Assembly: GCA_020726505.1 (NCBI GenBank)
Contig: JAHLEZ010000008.1
Coordinates: 2,666,001 to 2,730,000, forward strand
DNA from: Leptodontidium sp. MPI-SDFR-AT-0119
Lineage: Eukaryota > Ascomycota > Leotiomycetes > Helotiales > Leptodontidiaceae
Length of the DNA stretch: 64,000 nt
Direction: 5' to 3'
This document shows positions 57,147-64,000 of this stretch, piece after piece. Position 1 is the stretch's first letter. Each line of letters starts with the position of its first letter. A program made the position numbers and the translations under genes. A model generated the notes under the pieces. It was not told the DNA's origin, searched no databases, and saw only the letters and a program-made list of their open reading frames with translations.

Positions 57147-58464
57147 CTACGCCAGGTTGAGCGTAACAGCCAGGTCATGCGCCTTTTTAAACTTCGCACG
57201 GGCGTATTCATCCCTTCTCTTGACAAATTTCTCATGCTTGACTGGTGAATACTCAAAGGCCAGTCTCCAATCCTTGACATAGACAGCTCTAGGTATGAAT
57301 CCATAAGTACCAGCCACGTCTCGAACAACGGCCATAGCAGGATCCGCCGAGCCAAAGTCCCAGAAAGTGTCTCTAGGCTTCACTCCTTCCGGGGCGAGTC
57401 CTATATCCCCGGTGTACGTCACAAACATCACCAAACCAATTTTGTCGCTGTTTCTCTCCATCCCCATCTTCAGGCCGAAAGAGAAGTTTTCCACGCCTGA
57501 CCAAGATCAGGTCCAGGGGATGCAAATGGTGGCCGGATCTTCCTCTCAAGCTCAAGGATGGATGGCTTGACATCGTCGGAGATATCTGACATCCGATCGC
57601 ATGATGTTCTGAAGCTGCCACGGACGGCTCCAATCGATCGAGATGATCTCACGTGGCAGCGAAAGGGAGGGGGCGTTAGAATGTTTGGTATTATGACGAG
57701 ACCACTCGCGGAAGTGTTGTATTGCTCCCTGAAAGTCACAAAAGTATTCACAGTCCATAGATTCCCGGCCGCGGAAAAGACAAAGAGTACGAGCGAGAGA
57801 AATCTCTTGGGTAATCCAGAGTCGGTTCCAGTACTCGTTGCGACACATCTCCACCGCACATCTGATTCCTTCCTGGCCGTCGGAACCAAAAAGATATTTC
57901 TGGCCCACTCCGAAACTCCAGATCTGCCGCTAACCACACGTGATAAGTTTGATTCAGCAGCACGCTGGATGAATCTCAAATCGGGGACTGGTACCTTTTG
58001 GGGATGTCTTTGTTTAACATCCAGCGCGGCGCTCTCCAACTCCTCCAGATCTGGCGTCCCTAACCACGCAATAACCCGCTGCGCACCTCGATAAATCACA
58101 CCCATCATATCAACTTGATGCCCCCTCTCGAGGACATCCTGTTGATTAATGCACAGAGCATCAATCCAGATCGGGAGGCTGCCTGCCATCGGATCGGCGC
58201 GCAAGACTCTCAATGCGCACAGCAGGTTTCGACGTACGGGAACCAGAACCCCATTCACCCATATTTTGAGGTTGGAGCCGTCTGCCTTGCCCCATGTATA
58301 GGACAGCGCTTGGTATTTGAGGTCTCTTGGATCTTGGAGAAGTGATACGACAGTGAGGTAGCATTGTAGCCTGCCGTCTTTGAATGAGGCTGCTGGAGGA
58401 TTTCAAGAAGACGGATGTTTCGCAGGACTGTGTTCAAGAGCTGGTCATACGGTGCTTTGTCCAT
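57147..58464 (-). pseudogene. HET-domain gene, decayed by frameshifts and nonsense codons
   Basis: From the ATG at 58464 the frame gives N-I-R-L-L-E-I-L, then needs a one-base shift near 58390 to reach the normal HET text Y-Q-A-L-S-Y-T-W-G near 58300 and W-I-D-A-L-C-I-N-Q near 58165. R-V-I-A-W-L-G follows near 58075. A second shift near 57930 is needed to reach Y-W-N-R-L-W-I-T-Q-E near 57820. The same frame then carries three TGA stops between about 57560 and 57500 before open text (F-V-T-Y-T-G-D) to 57147. HET domains drive incompatibility cell death; this copy cannot make a full protein. Splicing does not explain all breaks. Confidence 0.8.
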
Positions 58465-59053
58465 AGCGATGAAATAGTATGTTGTGTTTCTGGGGGCTCA
58501 TGGATGACGATGGGAGTTTGAGAAAGAAGGTTGTTGCGAAGAGTGGACAATGCGTCAATTCCATGTTGATAGTGGCTGGAAGTTGCAGTAGTGCAGCATT
58601 AGCGCTAGGCCACCAACAGCCCCATTTCTGGAGGCTCTAGTTAAATTGTCGACATGATTTATAGACTTATAGTGTTAGAGAATTTGCACACAGATGATGT
58701 GTACGTAGTTCAATTTTACCACGCAGGACAGCACTTCAATGTTTCTCAGGGGCTCGGCTAAAATTTCAACAATGGCGTCACGCCGAACCAAGGGGATTCC
58801 CACAAATTTAGCGACCAAAAGCCCGGGAACTTTAGCATGTACATGCCTGAAGGTTAGGACTTTAGCACTGTACCAAAGCGAACTGAAATCGGAAGCTCTT
58901 CACCAAACGAGAGGGCTATTGAGTTACGTATATTCCAAAATTAACGGCGAAAGGGGTTAATCTGTCTCCAGGTCACAGATCGTAAGTACCGTGTAATGAC
59001 ACTTTTGAAACGAAAGTATTTGAGAAAAACAAGTCTCAGCCTACATTGTTTGA
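58465..59053. other. intergenic with repeat copy C
   Basis: 590 bp. Repeat copy C lies at about 58746-58875. No supportable gene. Confidence 0.45.
58746..58875 (-). repeat. dispersed short repeat, copy C (about 130 bp)
   Basis: Minus strand: GGTACAGTGCT at one end, GCTAAATTT in the middle, AGCCGAGCCCCTGAG at the other end. Outer blocks and length match copy B (5316-5446); the interior is diverged. Confidence 0.5.
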
Positions 59054-60119
59054 CTAGTTCATCAATCGGTTTCTAAGATACTCCAACGTCCCCCTCTGCT
59101 GCATCCATCTCAAACCCCACGTCAGTCCACCAACAGCCCCAGATAGCCTTAGCCACCTACCCAACAACGTCATCAAATGACCCCAAAACATCGCAACATG
59201 TATCTTTGCAGCATTATCCCCTTCATTGATTCTCGGATACGGCTCATCAGGGATATCTTTCCCCAAGAACTTACATAACGGCACCCAGCCTCCAATCTCC
59301 TCAACTTGAAATTCGAATAGATTCTCCTTGGGGACTATATCGCGGATATGCTGATTGTGCTTGATAAATCCTTCGCGGAGCTTTTGACGATTGTAAATAT
59401 CTCCGTTTGTCCACTGTCGTAGTATAAGCAAGAACACTGCTCGCTCAGTACCGAGAATCTTCGTAAATATGTCAGCCATTTCTTTTTCCACGTAGGATTA
59501 TGACCATAATCAAGCGACATTTGTACTACCTTATCGAAAAACGCCAATGCTGTGAAAGATGTCCACCCGAGGATGCGATAGTAAGAAGTTTCCATCGAAG
59601 CAACCCACTTGTCTGGATCTCGGACACTGAGGATGACCTTGGCATTGGGGTAGTTTTCTAGCAACTCGTCGGCGAAACATGCATTTGGTGCATCAGTCAC
59701 AGCCTGGTTTCGTCAGAAAACGTTCAATTGTCTTCCTCTCAGTAGTAAATCTTGTCCAGGAAACGGATCATTTGGACTAACGCTGTACCGTCCAAGCACT
59801 TTGTCGAACTCCTCCCGACCATACGGCTTCCCCTTTCCCAGCACTTTTGCTTCCAAAGCCTCTTTCCAGCAGAGAAGATGTCCATCTTTGATGTTCTCAG
59901 GCTGTCCACATTCCATGAAATGGTATGTGTTGTAGCCGAGCTTCTTCAATGCTACCCACAATGCTGAAATGGGTTGGTCGGGTGTTAATATAGGGGGAGT
60001 GTTGGCCACTTACACATCGTGGACGTTCGCGACAATCCAAGGCAGAGGACTTGCATCTCGACAGGTTGTGGGTTGTAAGGTGGAAGCTTGTCCACGTGCC
60101 TCAGTCCAACGGAAGCCAT
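59054..60119 (-). CDS. sulfotransferase-like P-loop protein (Sulfotransfer_4 type), second copy
   Basis: Exon 1 (60119-60014) ends V-L-C-L-G-L-S-R-T-S-T-M, joined by an intron (59964-60013) to S-L-W-V-A-L-K-K-L-G-Y. Exon 2 ends L-G-R-Y-S at 59782; exon 3 from 59703 gives V-T-D-A-P-N-A-C-F-A-D-E-L-L and V-I-L-S-V-R-D-P-D-K-W. The last part (about 59480-59054) has W-T-N-G-D-I-Y-N-R, H-I-R-D-I-V-P-K-E-N and G-W-V-P-L-C-K-F-L-G-K. Between 59530 and 59482 a 48-bp intron-like stretch does not correct the frame, so a one-base shift or an unseen splice is needed. A hydrophobic C-terminal helix (about 59100-59170) could anchor it to a membrane. It is more complete than the paralogue at 6382-7275. Substrate unknown. 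Confidence 0.72.
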
Positions 60120-60587
60120 GATAGCTGTAGTTTCTGGGAATCCTGTATCTTGAGAATATTCAGTTGTGTGCAACAAATGGCAGTGGAATGTGTCAAAGGA
60201 AATTAAAGCGGACAGACGAGAGCATTTGTTTTATGCTTATTCCAAGCATTCCATTCTCATGCAGCTAACTCCACACTAAACAGATGATCTTCTGGTAGGT
60301 CTATGAGACCGAGCTACTCCCCCTCGTTCCAGGTGCGGTATGATAGGCGAGGATTGGCATAAGCACCAGCTCCATGAGGCGGGGAAATCGGCATGTGCCT
60401 CTTACTTATTTAAACTTCTCAAAATTCGAGCGCAAGATCACTCTTCATTTGGACAAGGCGATGTGGTAAGTCTGCCCATTTTCATTCATGCTCGTGGTGA
60501 AGTGGACGTTATGGTTTGACTGATCCCTAAAACTTCAAAACTTCCGCCTCGCCTCCCTTACATTTTCTTAGAGAGCTCAGCACAAAA
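60120..60587. other. intergenic
   Basis: 470 bp between two minus-strand genes; nothing recognised. Confidence 0.4.
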
Positions 60588-61121
60588 TCAACTCATTTGG
60601 ACCTCCTTAAATGTATCTCCAACATACGCAATAACCCAACTCCCCTTCTCAGGCCCATCAAGCCTCCTCACAAATGAGAAAACATTCGTGCCGACATGAT
60701 GCAGCACCCCTCCAAGCCTCACCTCATACGGCGTCCACGCAAACGCAATATCACCATCAACCCTAATCTCTGATTTTCTTCCTCCATACTTGTCTCCGTT
60801 ATCACCGTCTTCCCACACTGTAAGAGCAATGTTCTCTTCCATGCTGACTGGTGAATCAAAGGGAATCCGGTCGATGACTTCAGGAAGCGTGATCTGGAGA
60901 TGTTGACGTGGTGAAGTGGATTGATGTGAATGTTCAACTAGGCTGGATATTTTGTCGGCGATTGGTCGAATGAGGAGAGCATGACCGGAGGGCAGGATAC
61001 AACTGTGCATCAGAGTTGGATCGCGCAGCTTGATTCCGGACAGGAATTTATGGATAAGTGCTAGGATGGCTTTGTGCTCCGTAAGAGGATCGTTGGATGG
61101 GACTGGAGTTGAAGATGCCAT
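60588..61121 (-). CDS. NTF2-like (SnoaL/lumazine-binding-2 fold) small protein
   Basis: An intronless gene of 177 residues. The N-terminal helical part (H-K-A-I-L-A-L-I-H-K-F-L-S-G-I-K near residues 16-31) and the later strand text D-G-D-I-A-F-A-W-T-P-Y-E-V and G-T-N-V-F-S-F-V-R-R ... G-S-W-V-I-A-Y-V-G-D-T match the cone-shaped NTF2-like fold found in fungal proteins of unknown role. Members can be isomerases, cyclases or ligand-binding proteins. No catalytic dyad could be assigned. Position next to the sulfotransferase-like gene, same strand, is noted without proof of linkage. Confidence 0.75.
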   Translation of the reverse strand: MASSTPVPSNDPLTEHKAILALIHKFLSGIKLRDPTLMHSCILPSGHALLIRPIADKISSLVEHSHQSTSPRQHLQITLPEVIDRIPFDSPVSMEENIALTVWEDGDNGDKYGGRKSEIRVDGDIAFAWTPYEVRLGGVLHHVGTNVFSFVRRLDGPEKGSWVIAYVGDTFKEVQMS

Positions 61122-62581
61122 GGTTTGGAACTTCGACCCCTTCTGTCTGTTGTTTACTTTTTCTAATATCTCTTATTTTCTAGGAAATTTTGATGTACAG
61201 ATGAACAATCTTCACATTGGTCTGACTAATGTAGTGATGAGGCATCTCACCATGTCGTGGTCAGCACTTGCGGGGTTTAATCCTGGAAACCATCACCTGA
61301 TTGCCACCTCGCCATGATGACTTTAAATTATCTGACAAACTCATGTCCCGCCAAATTCCTCAAAGTGCTTGGGAGTCTAAATCCCGAGCATCGTAGCTAA
61401 ATGCACGTACTGAAAGGGTTCTGCTTCAAGATCACCAAGTTTCGAAGACCTAATCACATCGCTAATCCGATAAAAAATTTTAGCGGAGTTGCGTCCATTG
61501 TCCAAACCAAACTTTTGGGTTATTAATAGAGTTCTTAAACACTGGAGTTATAGCATTCAAAGGAATCATTTACTAATCTTTTGAGGATGAAGATCATACT
61601 TCGGAGCTGTTAACTCGCTAGAAGGATACAAGCCTCCGGAAAGTCAGTAGTTCTAAATCTCTTGCAGATTTGTCCACGGGTGAGCATCACAAATGATAAA
61701 ACTGGCATTGACAGCAAACATGGGAGGTTTCCATTATTCCCTACCTCATCAACTAACCAGTTTTCATGGAAGATGTTCAATGACCTATTGAAGTATCCAG
61801 ACTTGCGAAATATGGCGACACGTGGGATCTTGCCGAGCTGGTAGAAACTCGAGGGCATGCGCTTTAGTTGGCTGATCATGTTTAATCAATATTCAACAAA
61901 TCCATGCCTCGGTAGTTGAATATGAGGCATTACCATGTTCTTACGCGACACTTTTGACGATAATGGAATGCTTTGAGAGTGTTGAGAAAAACGCTTCCAT
62001 TTCTCGGCATCGAGAGATTTCTTGTTGATACCTTGGTTTTATGAACATTCAAAAGCCATGACTGCAATAGATTCAGATCTTTAAACTCAATCATTGCCAG
62101 TCATAACTGTCAGTCAATTCGAATCTCTTCTTGTGTCAGTCGGAACGAAACCGAACAGCCACCTTGGCAAACCAACCTCCGATGTCATAAACATGATCCT
62201 CCATCACCATTAATTAAACAACACTTCCAGCCGAGCTCTCGGCGCGTTCGAGAACTCTCGCCAAAAAGGAAGGTGATATCATACATCTACCCTTCATTGG
62301 CTGATATCGCCTTGTAGTTAATATACTGTGCGGACCGCCTCCCGGCAATATGTATCGTTTTACATTTATCCTCACGATCTTATGTCTGTCACGCGGGGAT
62401 ATTGAGATAAATTGTTTCTGGCGCATGACTGATTCTGGGGTAAGCCAAAAGATTCTGGGGAAGAGGCTCTGTACGCCCTTTGATAAATACCTGCCAAGTC
62501 TCTCCATTAACGGGACTTGAACTCTTTTTTTGTCCTTCACTTCACCCATTCCAGATTTTGATCTTTGGTCCAAAATTCAAG
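61122..62581. other. intergenic, upstream of the AA9 gene
   Basis: 1.46 kb between divergent genes. Short frames at 61610-61879 and 62214-62573 lack signature. GATAAATACC near 62480 is a weak TATA-like element 100 bp before the AA9 start. Confidence 0.4.
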
Positions 62582-63416
62582 ATGTTGATTTCAACAGTGT
62601 TTTCTGCTGCTTCCTTGCTGGTTGCTCAAGTATCTGCTCATGGTGCTGTCACCAGTTACCAAATTGGCACCACGATATATCAAGGGTACGCCTTTTCCGT
62701 TTTTTTGAAAGGGTAATCGTATTAAGGAAATCAACTGAATTATGACCTTAGATACCAAGGATACAGCCCATCATCTTCGCCAGCAACTATCCAGCGTCAG
62801 TGGACAGATGGCTACAACCCAATCACTTCCGTAACAAGTGCGAAGATGCTCTGCAACGGCGGTACATCAGCAGCTCTGTCCGCACCTATCGTGGCCGGCA
62901 ACACAATCACAGCCAAATGGGCACAGTGGACTCACCAACAGGGACCAGTCATGGTGTGGATGTACAAATGCGCAGGAGAGTTCACTGCCTGTGATGGGAA
63001 AGGAAAAGGCTGGTTCAAAATCGACCAGATGGGCATGACTGCAGCACCTCTAAGCGGCACATCTTGGGGAGCGAATGTCGTCTACACCAAACTCGCGTAC
63101 ACGAGTACCATCCCCAAGAATCTTGCTCCAGGCAATTATCTCATTCGACATGAGCTCCTGGCTCTCCATCAGGCGAACGCCCCTCAATTCTACCCTGAAT
63201 GCGCTCAACTCCAGGTCTCTGGTAATGGTACTGCGACTCCAGCTGCTACCTTCTTGACCACTATTCCTGGGTACGCGACTGCAAATGATCCTGGTGTTAT
63301 GGTAAGTTCTTGACTCAATGTGTTGGGAAATTGTTTGACGCGTGTGATAGGTCGACACATACATGTCAAAAGCTACGACCTACACCTGTCCTGGCCCCGC
63401 TGTTTGGACTGGTTGA
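62582..63416 (+). CDS. AA9 lytic polysaccharide monooxygenase (formerly GH61)
   Basis: Exons 62582-62685, 62752-63301 and 63351-63416 give 239 residues. Residues 1-19 are a signal peptide; cleavage after V-S-A exposes His20, the N-terminal copper-brace His (H-G-A-V). The second copper His is in W-T-H-Q-Q-G-P near residue 96, and the axial Tyr in Q-F-Y-P-E-C near residue 181; R-H-E-L-L-A-L-H supplies the hydrogen-bonding His. No cellulose-binding module follows. The enzyme oxidatively cleaves cellulose or related glucans with copper and peroxide or oxygen. Introns have GTACGC and GTAAGT donors and restore frame exactly; the end Y-T-C-P-G-P-A-V-W is typical of the family. Confidence 0.96.
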
Positions 63417-64000
63417 ACTCAGTCATGCATGACAATATAGCCCGGGAGCCCACCCGATGGGGAAGAGAGCTTTGGAAAGGGCAGCTGATGAGACGTGTTG
63501 ACTTGCGTAGCGGAGACGAGAAATGTTGCATTCAAATCTGTACATATTCGCCACATGAAGAAAATGTTCGCACTCATCGCACGTACTTCTTTAGTGAGCT
63601 GCGGAAGAATTGAAGAGCTCCAGCCCTTCGTTTCCTCGCCTCGCTTGGAAAATTTTCTCAGTTACACTACTCAACCAATGGGTGTCAAATATTGCCCCCA
63701 GATAAAGATGTGGTTTCATCCCCTGCTTCGGCAATTAATTGAGGCTGAATTAAAGTACAAGTAACGCAGGAAATATCACTTGCATATCACTCGCACTATA
63801 CCTATTTCATGGCGGAAGGTACTTGAGGGTTACATCTCGAAACTGAATCCGCCTGTTGTTGGTGCTTGGGCCGAAATTCGTTCCACTTGAGATTGCTTGC
63901 ATTGTTCATTTGCAGTGCTGCCGGGCAAAAACAAGATCTTGGATGGTGAATCACCATTCGTACTGGTACGTGCCTTTTGTCGCCAGTAGGACAATTCTCA
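63417..64000. other. intergenic to the window edge
   Basis: Short frames at 63320-63764 are not supported as genes. Nothing recognised. Confidence 0.4.

Noticed and set aside
1..64000. CRISPR arrays, rRNA genes and bacterial-type operons
   Set aside because: None seen; the window is eukaryotic with spliced genes.

Overview
The window is nuclear DNA of a filamentous ascomycete (Pezizomycotina). The evidence is protein-coding genes split by many short GT..AG introns of about 45-110 nt, heterokaryon-incompatibility (HET) and NACHT proteins, a Zn2Cys6 regulator, an AA9 cellulose-active monooxygenase, and hAT and Ty3 chromoviral transposons. A helotialean (Leotiomycetes) host would fit the gene content, but nothing here proves it.

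Layout. 1-9.8 kb: the 5' end of a COG1-like Golgi tether gene, a HET protein with an added zinc finger, a frameshifted GNAT acetyltransferase, a sulfotransferase-like P-loop protein and a Zn2Cys6 regulator. 9.9-13.9 kb: a short-chain dehydrogenase gene cut by a complete-ended but coding-dead hAT transposon (2984 bp, 21-bp terminal inverted repeats, exact 8-bp target duplication). 14.8-16.4 kb: a signal-anchored Ser/Pro-rich single-pass membrane protein. 16.4-21.3 kb: a gene-poor stretch with one decayed gene relic. 21.3-31.0 kb: a secreted DUF1996 protein, an amino-acid permease, a frameshifted proline-rich protein, a NADAR-domain protein and a small coiled-coil protein. 31.7-38.9 kb: a PMP20/Asp f 3-type peroxiredoxin, an SDR, and two 2-oxoglutarate/Fe(II) dioxygenases flanking an anion:cation-symporter MFS transporter, which resembles a small metabolic cluster. 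39.6-47.4 kb: a NACHT NTPase, a flavocytochrome b2-like FMN dehydrogenase and a membrane-anchored paraoxonase-like protein. 48.3-56.9 kb: a decayed ABCG transporter gene with a young intact Ty3/gypsy chromovirus nested in it (identical 186-bp LTRs, 5-bp target duplication). 57.1-64.0 kb: a decayed HET gene, a second sulfotransferase-like gene, an NTF2-like protein and an AA9 LPMO.

How the parts relate. Three loci belong to fungal nonself recognition (ZZ-HET, NACHT, HET relic). Two transposons sit in host genes. The clearest non-standard signals are in the retrotransposon: a GGGAAAA slippery site followed by a hairpin at the gag/pol overlap, and a primer-binding site complementary to the element's own LTR, which implies self-priming. 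A family of related short intergenic repeats and a 20-bp perfect palindrome remain unexplained. Exon boundaries are read from splice signals and frame continuity only; no alignment or transcript data were available.
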